NCBI RefSeq assembly: GCF_019264345.1
Contig: NZ_JAHVAO010000001.1
Coordinates: 1,736,001 to 1,800,000, forward strand
DNA: 64,000 nucleotides
Direction: 5' to 3'
Source of the DNA: Marinobacter arenosus
Lineage (GTDB): Bacteria; Pseudomonadota; Gammaproteobacteria; Pseudomonadales; Oleiphilaceae
This document shows positions 39,022 to 53,301 of the stretch, piece after piece (position 1 is the stretch's first letter; each line of letters begins with the position of its first letter). The notes beneath the pieces were generated by a model. It saw only the letters and a list, made by a program, of their open reading frames with translations. It made no database searches and was not told the origin of the DNA. Made by a program: the position numbers and the translations under genes.

Positions 39022-39410
39022 GGATCATCACCTGTGAATTGAAGAGCTGTCCGCTCGGGAACCACCCTTTTCTGACACCTTACACCAATTGTACGCCCGT
39101 CCACCAGAAACGGCCCATCCGTATCGGCCACAAACGAGCGACCCTCGGGTCGGCCCGGACAGCCCCTGCAATTCTGAAAAATTGCGGCCATACCCTCATA
39201 TTGGGCGCCAAATCGGAAATTACAACGCCCGGTCGACCGATTTGACCCGGCCGCCCTTCAAATGTTCCGGCATCGGCCCCATTCCCTCGCCGTAAGTGTT
39301 AACGGCCATTTCTACCGGGAAGTGATCTGTTACAATCCGCGCATTATAGAATTTTGCCAGCGCCTACATCGCTGACCATTTTTTAATTGCACCCATAAAG
39401 AGATTACATC
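39022..39410. other. Intergenic region between divergent ftsH and yhbY
   Basis: About 390 bases without a supportable gene. Near 39331-39348 there are overlapping divergent -10-like boxes (TACAAT on plus, TATAAT on minus), so both genes may be started from here. No rlmE/ftsJ reading frame or clear remnant was seen. Confidence 0.5.
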
Positions 39411-39722
39411 ATGAGTCTTTCACCGGAACAGCGCCGGGAATACCGGGCCATCGCCCACAACCTGAAGCCGGTCATTATCGTTGGCGACAAGGGCCTGTCC
39501 GAGGGACTCCAGGAAGAACTGGAGCGCGCCCTGAACGACCACGAACTGATCAAGATCAAGGTTGCGAACCCGGACCGTGATGCACGCCTGGAGGCGGTCA
39601 ACGCCCTGTGTGAAGCAGCCGGGGCGGAACTGGTCCAGTCCATCGGCAAGATCGCGGTTATTCTGCGTCGGGCGAAGAAGCCCAACCCCAAGCTATCCAA
39701 CCTGCTGCGCCACAAGAACTGA
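39411..39722 (+). CDS. yhbY: Ribosome assembly RNA-binding protein YhbY
   Basis: The 103-residue CRM-domain protein (LSPEQRREYRAIAHNLKPVIIVGDKGLSEG and the GxxG-type loop) binds pre-50S particles. It lies between the greA group and ftsH as in many gammaproteobacteria, on the opposite strand to both. A bidirectional terminator separates it from greA. Confidence 0.93.
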   Translation: MSLSPEQRREYRAIAHNLKPVIIVGDKGLSEGLQEELERALNDHELIKIKVANPDRDARLEAVNALCEAAGAELVQSIGKIAVILRRAKKPNPKLSNLLRHKN

Positions 39723-39743
39723 GGGCGGGCGCCGACCAGGCAC

Positions 39744-39780
39744 AAAAAAGCCGGCTGGGGATTCCCGAGCCGGCTTTTTT
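39744..39780. terminator. Bidirectional terminator between yhbY and greA
   Basis: AAAAAAGCCGGCT and AGCCGGCTTTTTT form a long stem with an inner GGGG/CCCG helix and A and T tracts on either side. Confidence 0.9.
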
Positions 39781-39797
39781 ATGGACGCACCTCTGGG

Positions 39798-40277
39798 TCA
39801 GACGTACTCCACCTCTTCAATTTCGTATTCGACGGTGCCGGAAGGCACCCGAATAGCCACCACATCCCCTTCAGTCTTCCCGACGAGGGCACGGGCGATG
39901 GGCGAGGAAATGGAAATCTTGCCTGCCTTGATGTCGGCCTCGTCCTCGCCGACGATCTGGTAGACCACCTGCTCATCGGTATCCATGTTCAACAGATGAA
40001 CCGTGGTACCAAAGATCACCTTGCCGGTATTTTCCATGGTGGTGACGTCAATCACCTGGGCCGCGGACAACTTGCCCTCGATCTCCTGGATCCGGCCCTC
40101 AATGAAGCTCTGCTGCTCACGGGCCGCATGGTATTCGGCATTTTCTTTAAGATCGCCGTGCTCACGGGCATCGGATATAGCGGCAATCACTCGCGGGCGA
40201 TCTTCAGACTTCAGCTTTTGAAGCTCAGCGCGGAGGCTGCTCTCGCCTCCCTTAGTCATCGGTACTCTGTCAGCCAT
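39798..40277 (-). CDS. greA: Transcription elongation factor GreA
   Basis: Rescues backtracked RNA polymerase by stimulating transcript cleavage. The 159 residues have the N-terminal coiled coil with the acidic tip [15 protein letters not shown] and the C-terminal FKBP-like domain. The ATG at 40277 has AGGAAAGTGAG upstream and lies 4 bases after the carB stop, so greA ends the carAB transcript. Confidence 0.96.
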   Translation of the reverse strand: MADRVPMTKGGESSLRAELQKLKSEDRPRVIAAISDAREHGDLKENAEYHAAREQQSFIEGRIQEIEGKLSAAQVIDVTTMENTGKVIFGTTVHLLNMDTDEQVVYQIVGEDEADIKAGKISISSPIARALVGKTEGDVVAIRVPSGTVEYEIEEVEYV

Positions 40278-40281
40278 AGTC

Positions 40282-43500
<3,219 letters not shown>

Positions 43501-43590
43501 GTCGTGGTAAACCTGTCAGCAACGTTAAAATTCTTGCAGCGCAAAACGCGGCGCGTGTCGCTCCCGGACACTGGTCCGGCAGCACTGCCC

Positions 43591-44721
43591 TCAGGCAGAC
43601 CGGGCTTCCATCAGCCGGATAAATTCGTCGAACAGCGGCGCCACGTCGTGGGGGCCCGGACTGGCTTCCGGATGCCCCTGGAAGCTGAACGCCGGCTTGT
43701 CGGTGCGCCGGATGCCCTGCAAAGTGCCATCGAACAGGGACTTGTGCGTCGCCTCCAACGTGCCTGGCAGGGAACTCTCGTCCACTGCGAAGCCGTGGTT
43801 CTGGCTGGTGATCATCACCGTGCCGTCAGCAAGGTTCTGCACCGGGTGATTCGCACCGTGGTGGCCGTGGCCCATCTTCATGGATTTGGCACCGCTGGCG
43901 AGGGCCAGCAGCTGGTGCCCCAGGCAGATACCGAACACCGGGATCTCGGTTTCCAGCACTTCCTGGATCGCTTTGATGGCATAGTCACAGGGCTCGGGAT
44001 CACCAGGGCCGTTGGACAGGAAAACACCATCCGGATTCATCGCCAGCACGTCCGCGGCGGGCGTCTGGGCCGGCACCACCGTGATGTCGCAGCCGCGGGA
44101 CGCCAGCATCCGCAGGATGTTGAACTTGACCCCGTAATCCCAGGCAACCACCTTGAACCGCGCTTCGCCGCGCTCGCCGTAGCCGTCGTTCAGGGTCCAC
44201 TCGCTCTGGGTCCAGTTCCAGATCTTTTCCGAGGTGACCTCCTTCGCCAGATCCATGCCTTTCAGGCCGGGGAAGGCTTTCGCCAATTCCAGTGCACGCT
44301 CTGCGGTTGCGCCAGCCCCGGCCACAACCGCGCCATTCTGTGAACCCTTGTCACGGAGAATGCGCGTCAGGCGACGGGTATCGATATCGGCAATGCCAAC
44401 AATGTTATTGCTTCGCAGGTAGTCGTCCAGCGACCCTTTGCTGCGCCAATTGCTGGCCATCAGTGGCAGATCGCGAATAATCAGGCCCGCTGCCTGGACG
44501 CGATCAGACTCCACATCCTCCTCATTCACACCGGTGTTACCGATGTGAGGATAGGTCAGTGTGACAATCTGGCGGGAATAGGACGGATCGGTGAGAATTT
44601 CCTGGTAGCCGGTCATGGCGGTGTTGAACACCACTTCACCGCTGGTTTCTCCGTCAGCGCCAATGGCGGTGCCGTAGAACAGGCTTCCGTCTGCGAGTGC
44701 AAGGATTGCAGGTGTGCTCAA
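43591..44721 (-). CDS. carA: Carbamoyl-phosphate synthase, small (glutaminase) subunit
   Basis: Class I glutamine amidotransferase that supplies ammonia to CarB. The catalytic cysteine lies in [12 protein letters not shown] and the histidine in [12 protein letters not shown] chose the TTG at 44721 (giving [16 protein letters not shown], the usual family start, 376 residues), with GAGG 9 bases upstream. An in-frame ATG 5 codons earlier lacks a ribosome binding site. The leader contains a promoter and a terminator-like hairpin. Confidence 0.94.
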   Translation of the reverse strand: MSTPAILALADGSLFYGTAIGADGETSGEVVFNTAMTGYQEILTDPSYSRQIVTLTYPHIGNTGVNEEDVESDRVQAAGLIIRDLPLMASNWRSKGSLDDYLRSNNIVGIADIDTRRLTRILRDKGSQNGAVVAGAGATAERALELAKAFPGLKGMDLAKEVTSEKIWNWTQSEWTLNDGYGERGEARFKVVAWDYGVKFNILRMLASRGCDITVVPAQTPAADVLAMNPDGVFLSNGPGDPEPCDYAIKAIQEVLETEIPVFGICLGHQLLALASGAKSMKMGHGHHGANHPVQNLADGTVMITSQNHGFAVDESSLPGTLEATHKSLFDGTLQGIRRTDKPAFSFQGHPEASPGPHDVAPLFDEFIRLMEARSA

Positions 44722-44790
44722 GGCTTGTATCCTCATCGAGTGGCGTATCGGTTCGTCACGAACAGGAACGCAAGCGCAAATTCAGGTCGC

Positions 44791-44830
44791 AAAAAAGCGA
44801 GAGGGAGTCAAAACTCCGTCCCGCTTTTTT
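44791..44830 (-). terminator. Terminator or attenuator between dapB and carA
   Basis: AAAAAAGCG..GGGAGT pairs with ACTCC..CGCTTTTTT, with T tracts on both strands. It lies downstream of dapB but also downstream of the carA promoter at 44899-44927, so transcripts starting there must pass it. Confidence 0.7.
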
Positions 44831-44898
44831 GTTGTCCGGGAACCGTACCGGCTCCCTGAGCGTTTTCAAAGCTACGCTTGGTGCAGTTAAACCGCCTT

Positions 44899-44927
44899 AT
44901 TGTAAAAAATATGCGGCTTTCTGTCCA
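44899..44927 (-). promoter_or_regulatory. Promoter of carAB-greA
   Basis: On the minus strand TGGACA and TACAAT (five of six matches each) are separated by 17 bases, about 180 bases upstream of the carA start codon. Confidence 0.65.
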
Positions 44928-44948
44928 TGCAAAATCACCCGCGCGCCT

Positions 44949-46903
<1,955 letters not shown>

Positions 46904-46928
46904 GCTTTAAAACCCTGTTTTTAAACGC

Positions 46929-46959
46929 GGAAAACGCGGGGAACTTCCCCGCGTTTTCC
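46929..46959 (-). terminator. Strong hairpin between dnaK and dnaJ
   Basis: A perfect 13-base stem (GGAAAACGCGGGG / CCCCGCGTTTTCC) with a 5-base loop lies between the two genes. There is no long T run, so it may act as a partial terminator or RNA stabiliser and lower DnaJ relative to DnaK. Confidence 0.6.
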
Positions 46960-46981
46960 AACTACCTGATGTACGTCAGAA

Positions 46982-48907
46982 TTACCGCTTGTCGTCGTCT
47001 TTGACTTCCTCAAACTCGGCGTCAACGGCGTCGTCAGCCTGCTGGGCCTGGGCGTCTTCCTGCCCACCCGCTTGCTGGGCCTGTGCACCTTCTTCTGCAT
47101 ACATCTTCTGAGCCAGCTCCGAAGAGACTTCTGTCAGCTTCTGGGTCTTGGCTTCAATATCGGCCTTGTCAGATCCTTCCAGAGCGGTCTCGAGCTCCTT
47201 GATGGAAGCCTCGATCGACTCTTTCTCACTGTCACTGACCTTGTCGCCAGCTTCAGTCAGGGTCTTGCGAACCGCGTGAACCATCGCATCACCCTGGTTG
47301 CGGACCTGAACCAGCTCCTCGAACTTGCGATCTTCCTCGGCGTTCGCCTCGGCGTCCCGCACCATCTTCTCGATTTCGTCGTCGTTCAGGCCGGAAGAGG
47401 CCTTGATCACGATGGACTGCTCTTTGCCGGTCGCCTTGTCTTTCGCAGACACATTCAGGATACCGTTCGCGTCGATATCGAAGGTCACTTCGATCTGCGG
47501 CACCCCTCGCGCCGCCGGCGGGATGTCAGCCAGGTCAAAACGGCCAAGCGACTTGTTCTGGGCGGCCTGCTTGCGCTCACCCTGAACCACGTGAATGGTC
47601 ACCGCAGTCTGGTTGTCATCCGCTGTGGAGAACGTCTGCGACTTCTTGGTCGGGATCGTGGTGTTCTTGTCGATCAGCGGAGTCGCCACGCCACCCATGG
47701 TTTCGATGCCCAGGGTCAGCGGCGTTACGTCCAGCAGCAACACGTCTTTCACGTCGCCGGACAGTACGGCTGCCTGAATCGCAGCGCCCATCGCAACCGC
47801 CTCGTCAGGGTTCACGTCCTTGCGGGCTTCTTTGCCGAAGAACTCTTTCACTTTTTCCTGAACCAACGGCATGCGGGTCTGACCACCAACAAGGATCACC
47901 TCGTCGATTTCACCGGCCTTCATGCCCGCGTCCTGCAGAGCAACTTTACACGGCTCGAGGCTGCGCTGGACCAGATCTTCTACCAGTGACTCGAGCTTGG
48001 CACGGGTCAGCTTGACGTTCATGTGCTTCGGACCACTGGCATCGGCCGTGATGTACGGCAGATTCACGTCGGTCTGCTGGCTGCTGGAAAGCTCGATCTT
48101 GGCCTTCTCGCCGGCTTCCTTCAGACGCTGCATGGCCAATGAGTCACCGCGCAGGTCGATACCGCTGTCTTTCTTGAACTGGTCGGCCAGGAACTCGATG
48201 ATCTTCAGGTCGAAGTCTTCACCACCCAGGAAAGTGTCACCGTTGGTGGCCAGTACTTCGAACTGGTGCTCGCCATCGACATCGGCAATTTCAATGATGG
48301 ACAGGTCGAAGGTGCCACCACCGAGGTCATAAACCGCTACCGTGCGGTCGCCGCTCTTCTTGTCCAGGCCATAGGCCAGGGCCGCCGCGGTCGGCTCGTT
48401 GATGATCCGCTTCACTTCCAGACCGGCGATCTTGCCGGCGTCCTTGGTGGCCTGACGCTGGCTGTCGTTGAAGTAAGCCGGCACAGTGATAACCGCCTCG
48501 GTCACCTTCTCGCCCAGGTAGTCTTCTGCAGTTTTCTTCATTTTCTTCAGAACTTCTGCAGACACCTGCGGCGGCGCCATCTTCTCGCCCTTCACCTCAA
48601 CCCAGGCATCGCCATTATCGGCCTTGGTGATCTTGTACGGCACCATCTTGATGTCTTTCTGAACAACGTCGTCTTCGAAGCGACGGCCGATCAGACGCTT
48701 GATGGCGTACAGGGTGTTGTTCGGGTTGGTCACCGCCTGACGTTTCGCAGACTGACCTACCAGGGTTTCGCCATCGTCGGTGTACGCGATGATGGACGGC
48801 GTGGTGCGATCACCCTCGGCGTTTTCAATAACCTTGACCTTGTCGCCATCCATGATGGCAACACAGGAGTTCGTGGTTCCCAGGTCGATACCGATAATCT
48901 TGCTCAT
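46982..48907 (-). CDS. dnaK: Chaperone protein DnaK (Hsp70)
   Basis: ATP-driven chaperone. The 641 residues contain the phosphate-1 motif [14 protein letters not shown], the [15 protein letters not shown] and [12 protein letters not shown] motifs, the substrate-binding domain from about 390 and an acidic tail ending EEVKDDDKR. It lies between grpE and dnaJ and is probably driven mainly from the heat-shock promoter before grpE. Confidence 0.98.
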   Translation of the reverse strand: MSKIIGIDLGTTNSCVAIMDGDKVKVIENAEGDRTTPSIIAYTDDGETLVGQSAKRQAVTNPNNTLYAIKRLIGRRFEDDVVQKDIKMVPYKITKADNGDAWVEVKGEKMAPPQVSAEVLKKMKKTAEDYLGEKVTEAVITVPAYFNDSQRQATKDAGKIAGLEVKRIINEPTAAALAYGLDKKSGDRTVAVYDLGGGTFDLSIIEIADVDGEHQFEVLATNGDTFLGGEDFDLKIIEFLADQFKKDSGIDLRGDSLAMQRLKEAGEKAKIELSSSQQTDVNLPYITADASGPKHMNVKLTRAKLESLVEDLVQRSLEPCKVALQDAGMKAGEIDEVILVGGQTRMPLVQEKVKEFFGKEARKDVNPDEAVAMGAAIQAAVLSGDVKDVLLLDVTPLTLGIETMGGVATPLIDKNTTIPTKKSQTFSTADDNQTAVTIHVVQGERKQAAQNKSLGRFDLADIPPAARGVPQIEVTFDIDANGILNVSAKDKATGKEQSIVIKASSGLNDDEIEKMVRDAEANAEEDRKFEELVQVRNQGDAMVHAVRKTLTEAGDKVSDSEKESIEASIKELETALEGSDKADIEAKTQKLTEVSSELAQKMYAEEGAQAQQAGGQEDAQAQQADDAVDAEFEEVKDDDKR

Positions 48908-48998
48908 TGAGTCACTCCAATTCTTCTGAATGCTTTCCCGGAGACAACTGCCCCGGCTCTCGCCATTTACTGGCTATATTGGCGCTTTAATCGGCTTT

Positions 48999-49601
48999 TC
49001 AAGCCTGCTCATCAATTTTTGGCGAATCCTCTGCCTTGGCGACAACCACCATGGCCGGACGCACAACACGGCCGTTCAGCAGGTAACCCTTCTGAACCAC
49101 CGCCACAACGCTGTTGGGCTCGGCATCAGGCGCCGGCACCATGGACATAGCTTCGTGCTGCTGGGGGTCGAACGGTTCGCCTACCGGGTTGAGCTGCTCA
49201 ACGTTGAATTTGCCAAGACTGCTCATGAACAGGCTGAGGGTCATTTCCACACCTTCGCGGATGGAAGCAACCACCTCACCGGTGTTCTCGTTGGCCTCAG
49301 TACTTTCGACGGCCTTTTCCAGGCTGTCCGCAACAGGCAGCAACTCCTTCACGAACTTCTCGAGCGCAAACTTGTGCGCTTTTTCGACGTCGATCTCGGC
49401 ACGCCGACGGACGTTCTGCATCTCGGCCTGGGCGCGCAACATCTGCTCCTGCGCCTCCTTGACCTGAGCCCGCAGCGCCTCGACTTCGGAATCTTCGCCC
49501 TCTGCAACCTCATCGTTTGCCTGCGCTTCCTCGGCAGCCGCTTCGGTTGCTTCCTTCAGCTCGTCTTCTACCTGTTCGTTGCGGTTTTCGTCAGTGCTCA
49601 T
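48999..49601 (-). CDS. grpE: Nucleotide exchange factor GrpE
   Basis: Releases ADP from DnaK. The 200 residues have a charged N-terminal part, a long coiled coil (about 40-100) and the C-terminal beta domain with [16 protein letters not shown] and [22 protein letters not shown]. The ATG at 49601 has AGGAG 5 bases upstream; a GTG two codons earlier overlaps that site. Confidence 0.96.
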   Translation of the reverse strand: MSTDENRNEQVEDELKEATEAAAEEAQANDEVAEGEDSEVEALRAQVKEAQEQMLRAQAEMQNVRRRAEIDVEKAHKFALEKFVKELLPVADSLEKAVESTEANENTGEVVASIREGVEMTLSLFMSSLGKFNVEQLNPVGEPFDPQQHEAMSMVPAPDAEPNSVVAVVQKGYLLNGRVVRPAMVVVAKAEDSPKIDEQA

Positions 49602-49698
49602 GACCACTCCTGCTAACTATCCGGCGGCCGATGTCTGATACGGCCGATTCAACGTGACTTCCGACCGCAGCGAGCCGGAAAACTGTAGTTGCGAACGG

Positions 49699-49726
49699 AT
49701 ATGGGGCCCAGCTTGCAGGTTTCAAC
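49699..49726 (-). promoter_or_regulatory. Sigma-32 heat-shock promoter of grpE-dnaK-dnaJ
   Basis: On the minus strand GTTGAAA and CCCCATAT are separated by 13 bases, almost identical to the sigma-32 consensus CTTGAAA-N13/14-CCCCATnT. It lies about 100 bases upstream of grpE. Confidence 0.8.
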
Positions 49727-49785
49727 CACCCCGGCGATTAATCCGGCACAAATTCACGCCCGGGAATTTGCAAACCGGAAAAACC

Positions 49786-49801
49786 CTGTATATATTCACA
49801 G
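49786..49801 (+). promoter_or_regulatory. LexA (SOS) box 1 upstream of recN
   Basis: CTGTATATATTCACAG matches the gammaproteobacterial LexA consensus CTGT-N8-ACAG with an AT-rich centre. It lies 85 bases before the recN ATG. Confidence 0.85.
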
Positions 49802-49804
49802 TCA

Positions 49805-49820
49805 CTGTATGAAATCACAG
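49805..49820 (+). promoter_or_regulatory. LexA (SOS) box 2 upstream of recN
   Basis: CTGTATGAAATCACAG is a second CTGT-N8-ACAG site, 19 bases after the first, so two LexA dimers could bind nearly side by side. Confidence 0.8.
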
Positions 49821-49885
49821 TAGTCGACCAGATCCCGGACCGGGTGGGTCAGCGCAGCATTTCGAAGGACGCGGAGGTTTTCTGC

Positions 49886-51565
49886 ATGCTCACACAGCTT
49901 ACGGTTTCCAATTACGCCATCGCCGAACGGGTGGAACTCCAGTTCAGCAAAGGCATGACGGCCCTGACCGGTGAGACCGGTGCCGGCAAATCCATTGTCC
50001 TGGACGCCCTCGGGCTCGCCATGGGCGGCCGGGCTGACGCCGGGGCCGTTCGCCACGGCGCCAAGCGTGCCGACATTACCGCCACCTTCGACGTCGCCAA
50101 CATTCCCGAGGCCGCCCAATGGCTGGAAGACCACGAACTGGATGACGACAGCGACTGCATCCTCCGCCGTGTGATCAGCAAAGATGGCCGCTCCCGCGCT
50201 TACATAAATGGCCAACCCTGCCCGCTTGCCCACCTGAAGGACCTCGGTGGCCTGCTAATGGACATTCACAGCCAGCATCAGCATCAGTCCCTGCTTCGCA
50301 AGGAAACCCACCGCAAACTGCTGGACGAGTTTGCCGGCGTTGAAACCCTGGCCGCCAACACCCATGCCGCCTGGAAGACCTGGCACCAGACTCGCCAGCG
50401 ACTCAGCGAACGCCAGCAGAATGCCGACGAAACCGAAGCCAAGCTGCAACTGATGCGTTACCAGGTGGAGGAACTGGACCGACTGGCCCTGGAGGACGGC
50501 GAACAGGAACAACTGGAACAGGAACAGGCGCAATTGAGCCAGGCCGACGCCGTGCTGCACAGCAGCCACCAGGCCGCCCTGCTTTGCACCGAAGAGGAAA
50601 CCAGTGCGGCCGACCTGGTACGTCAGGCGTTGCAGCAACTGGAGCAGTTACCCGTCGAGGTCCCGGCGTTGGCCGACACCATTCAGATGCTGAACGAAGC
50701 CCAGATCCAGATCAGCGAGGCGGGCGACAACCTTCGCCGCTTCGTGGATGACTACGAAGCCGATCCGGAACGACTGGCGCAAGTGGAAGAACGCTTGAGC
50801 GCCATTTTTCAGATGGCCCGCAAGCATCGAATTAACCCGGAAGACCTGCCAGAACTGCATCAGAGACTGTCCGCGGAATTGGCCGAACTGGACGGCGGCG
50901 CCGGAAGCCTGGAACAACTGGAAGCGGAACTGGAAAAACAGCGCGCCGTGTTTGACGAACTCGCCGGACAGCTGACGGAAGCCCGGGAGCGGGCGGCCGT
51001 AGAGCTGGACCAGCGTATTGCCGAGGAGCTGGCGCAGTTGAGCATGCCATCGGTGCAGTTCGTGACACACCTGAACCGCAATGCCAGGAATGAGCCAGCG
51101 CCGCACGGTGAGCAGGACATCGAGTTCCTGGTCAGCGCCAACCCGGGCCAGCCAGCCCGGCCGCTGGCCAAGGTCGCCTCCGGCGGCGAACTGTCCCGGA
51201 TCAGCCTCGCTATTCAGGTCGTGGTGGCCCAGACCTCAACCACACCGACCCTGGTCTTTGACGAAGTGGACGTCGGTATTGGCGGCGGCACCGCCGAAGT
51301 GGTCGGCCGCCTGTTACGAGCCCTGGGTGAGAACGGCCAGGTACTGTGCGTAACGCACCTGCCGCAAGTGGCGGCGCAGTGCCATCAACACCTGTTCGTC
51401 AGCAAGTTCACCGAAAAAGACGCAACGTTCTCGAAGATTGAAACACTGGATGATCAAGGAAGGATCAGTGAAGTGGCACGCATGCTAGGCGGCGTCGACA
51501 TGACCGAGCATACCATCGCCCACGCCCAGGAAATGTTTTCCAAAGGGCAGGCCACGCACCACTGA
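49886..51565 (+). CDS. recN: DNA repair protein RecN
   Basis: SMC-like ATPase for double-strand break repair, strongly SOS-induced. The 559 residues start with the ATPase head (GETGAGKS at 29-36), pass through long coiled-coil arms (about 150-390, rich in Glu/Gln/Leu) and return to the head with the signature KVASGGELSRISLAIQVV and Walker B LVFDEVDVGIGG. The ATG at 49886 has GGAGG upstream and gives the standard N-terminus; the frame extends 14 codons upstream. Confidence 0.96.
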   Translation: MLTQLTVSNYAIAERVELQFSKGMTALTGETGAGKSIVLDALGLAMGGRADAGAVRHGAKRADITATFDVANIPEAAQWLEDHELDDDSDCILRRVISKDGRSRAYINGQPCPLAHLKDLGGLLMDIHSQHQHQSLLRKETHRKLLDEFAGVETLAANTHAAWKTWHQTRQRLSERQQNADETEAKLQLMRYQVEELDRLALEDGEQEQLEQEQAQLSQADAVLHSSHQAALLCTEEETSAADLVRQALQQLEQLPVEVPALADTIQMLNEAQIQISEAGDNLRRFVDDYEADPERLAQVEERLSAIFQMARKHRINPEDLPELHQRLSAELAELDGGAGSLEQLEAELEKQRAVFDELAGQLTEARERAAVELDQRIAEELAQLSMPSVQFVTHLNRNARNEPAPHGEQDIEFLVSANPGQPARPLAKVASGGELSRISLAIQVVVAQTSTTPTLVFDEVDVGIGGGTAEVVGRLLRALGENGQVLCVTHLPQVAAQCHQHLFVSKFTEKDATFSKIETLDDQGRISEVARMLGGVDMTEHTIAHAQEMFSKGQATHH

Positions 51566-51610
51566 AGCAGTCCATCGAACCTCTACCCCTCTCGATCCTG
51601 AGAGCTGTTG

Positions 51611-51637
51611 GGCGGGTGATTCACCCGCCCCTTTTTT
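51611..51637. terminator. Terminator between recN and fur
   Basis: GGCGGGTGA and TCACCCGCC form a 9-base stem followed by CCTTTTTTG. It ends recN and lies 3 bases from the convergent fur stop. Confidence 0.85.
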
Positions 51638-51640
51638 GTT

Positions 51641-52051
51641 TTATGACTTCACCGGTTTTACGTAGAGGATCAGACTGTGATCAACGATCTCATAGCCACG
51701 CTCCTCGGCAATCTTTTTCTGGCGCTCTTCGATGATTTCGTCAACGAACTCAATGACTTCACCGGTCTGGGTGCAAACCATGTGGTCATGATGATCATCG
51801 CCCGCCATTTCGAAGACCGCGTGACCACCCTCGAAGTTGTGGCGCAGCACCAGGCCCGCGGCTTCGAACTGGGTCAACACCCGGTAAACGGTCGCCAGCC
51901 CCACGTCATCCCCCTGCTCCAGGAGCTTCTTGTAGACATCTTCGGCACTCAGGTGGTGCTCGTCGGCGTTCTCAAGAATGTTGAAGATCTTGACTCTCGG
52001 CAGAGTAACTTTGAGACCGACTTTTCGTAATTCGGCGTTTTCAGATGACAT
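51641..52051 (-). CDS. fur: Ferric uptake regulator Fur
   Basis: Iron-responsive repressor of 136 residues: winged helix (LSAEDVYKKLLEQGDDVGLATVYRVLTQFE) and the metal-binding HHDHMVC. Only one cysteine follows (CTQTGEV rather than CxxC), as in pseudomonad Fur proteins. No clear Fur box was seen at its own promoter. It is divergent from bamE. Confidence 0.95.
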   Translation of the reverse strand: MSSENAELRKVGLKVTLPRVKIFNILENADEHHLSAEDVYKKLLEQGDDVGLATVYRVLTQFEAAGLVLRHNFEGGHAVFEMAGDDHHDHMVCTQTGEVIEFVDEIIEERQKKIAEERGYEIVDHSLILYVKPVKS

Positions 52052-52066
52052 GTTACTATTCGCTCT

Positions 52067-52095
52067 TTGGTGTGCTTCACGGCTTCCGGTATGAT
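52067..52095 (+). promoter_or_regulatory. Promoter of bamE
   Basis: TTGGTG and TATGAT are separated by 17 bases (four and five matches of six). The bamE ATG lies about 79 bases beyond the -10. Confidence 0.55.
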
Positions 52096-52173
52096 GAAGC
52101 CGCCATTAGACGGTTACCCCGTGCCACACCTGCCTCAGGCAGGCGATTTCAAGATAGAGGATTTCCCCCGGCG

Positions 52174-52500
52174 ATGCAAAAGCTCACAGCTCTGATTCTC
52201 ACTCTCATTCTGACCGGATGTGGCTTCCCGGGCGTCTACAAAATCAACGTCCAGCAAGGCAACATCGTCACCGATGAAGAGCTGACTGCACTTACCGAAG
52301 GCATGCCCCGCAGCCAGGTGCACGCGGTGATGGGAACCCCGATGATGCTGAACCCGGTCGATGCCTCCCGGGAATACTACATCTATACTTTCCAGCGCAG
52401 TGGCGGAGACATCCGGGAACAACGCATCATCGTCTACTACGACAACGACCGTTTCTCCCATTACGAAGCCCAATTGCTGGAAGAGACGCCGGCGTACTGA
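52174..52500 (+). CDS. bamE: Outer-membrane assembly lipoprotein BamE (SmpA/OmlA)
   Basis: Small lipoprotein of the BAM complex that folds outer-membrane barrels. The 108 residues have a signal ending in the lipobox ILTGC and then VYKINVQQGNIVTDEELTALTEGMPRSQVHAVMGTPMM, the BamE fold. The ATG at 52174 places the signal peptide at the N-terminus. It sits between fur and ratB-ratA as in E. coli and Pseudomonas. Confidence 0.93.
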   Translation: MQKLTALILTLILTGCGFPGVYKINVQQGNIVTDEELTALTEGMPRSQVHAVMGTPMMLNPVDASREYYIYTFQRSGGDIREQRIIVYYDNDRFSHYEAQLLEETPAY

Positions 52501-52508
52501 CCCGCAAA

Positions 52509-52790
52509 CTACCCTTTCTTCTTGGCCCGGTTCAGGCGCGCCTGTTTCGGGTCGATCTTGAGCGGCCGATACAGTTCCACCCGATCGCCGTCCCGCAGCT
52601 CATGGGCCGCGGGATCCTTGATCACCTTGCCAAAGATACCCATGTCGATGGCATCCGGATCAACTTCCGGAAAGATCCCGACAATCCCTGAAAGCTTGAC
52701 CGCTTCCAACGCTGTGGTGCCCTCCGGCACCGTGACCGGCACGATCTCCTGCTTGTCCGGCCGGGCATATGCAACCTCAACCTGCGGCAT
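52509..52790 (-). CDS. rnfH: RnfH/RatB-family ubiquitin-like protein
   Basis: The 93-residue protein has the beta-grasp family pattern (VEVAYARPDKQEIVPVTVPEGTTALEAV, then DPAAHELRDGDRVELYRPL). It is always paired with ratA; its biochemical role is not settled. The ATG overlaps the ratA stop (TGATG); a GTG one codon upstream is also possible. Confidence 0.9.
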   Translation of the reverse strand: MPQVEVAYARPDKQEIVPVTVPEGTTALEAVKLSGIVGIFPEVDPDAIDMGIFGKVIKDPAAHELRDGDRVELYRPLKIDPKQARLNRAKKKG

Positions 52791-53233
52791 CACATGTCTC
52801 CCGAATACAGTTGGTCCGCACGCTTACAGAAGGCATCGACCATGGTGTTCGCCGCCTGGCTGAACACCGTTCCAAACGCCATGCGCGACAGCGAACCGGC
52901 AAACTCGAACTCCAGCGTAAGGATGACCTTGCAGGCATTGTGGTCCAGCGGCTTGAAGTGCCAACGACCGGTCAGGTTGCGAAACGGGCCGTCCACCAGA
53001 CTCATCTCGATGGCTTCCGGCATCTGCAACTGATTGCGGGTTGTCAGGGTGTGCCTTACGCCACCCTTGGCAATTTCCATAGAGGCAGTAAGTTCCCCGT
53101 CGTTTTGCTCATGGATTTCCGTGTTGGCACACCAGGGCAAAAACTCCGGGTAGCGGGCAACGTCATTCACCAGGTGAAACATTCGCTCCGCGGAGTGCAT
53201 GACGAGGGCAGTTTTATCAATCTGATGGGGCAT
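52790..53233 (-). CDS. ratA: RatA-type START-domain protein (coenzyme Q-binding/ribosome-associated)
   Basis: The 147-residue protein has the polyketide cyclase/START fold (KTALVMHSAERMFHLVNDVARYPEFLPWC, GPFRNLTGRWHFKPL). Members are called RatA (reported to block 70S formation in E. coli) and are related to COQ10. The ATG at 53233 gives the usual family N-terminus, 24 codons inside a longer open frame. Confidence 0.9.
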   Translation of the reverse strand: MPHQIDKTALVMHSAERMFHLVNDVARYPEFLPWCANTEIHEQNDGELTASMEIAKGGVRHTLTTRNQLQMPEAIEMSLVDGPFRNLTGRWHFKPLDHNACKVILTLEFEFAGSLSRMAFGTVFSQAANTMVDAFCKRADQLYSGDM

Positions 53234-53301
53234 CGGAACCGGTTGTCCTGCTTGTATTCGCGCTTTACTCAACAATGAAGAGCGTGGAAAGACACGCCTG
53301 A

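Noticed and set aside
52045..52173. Upstream extension of bamE
   Set aside because: It would bury the lipoprotein signal peptide 43 residues inside the protein and covers the promoter.
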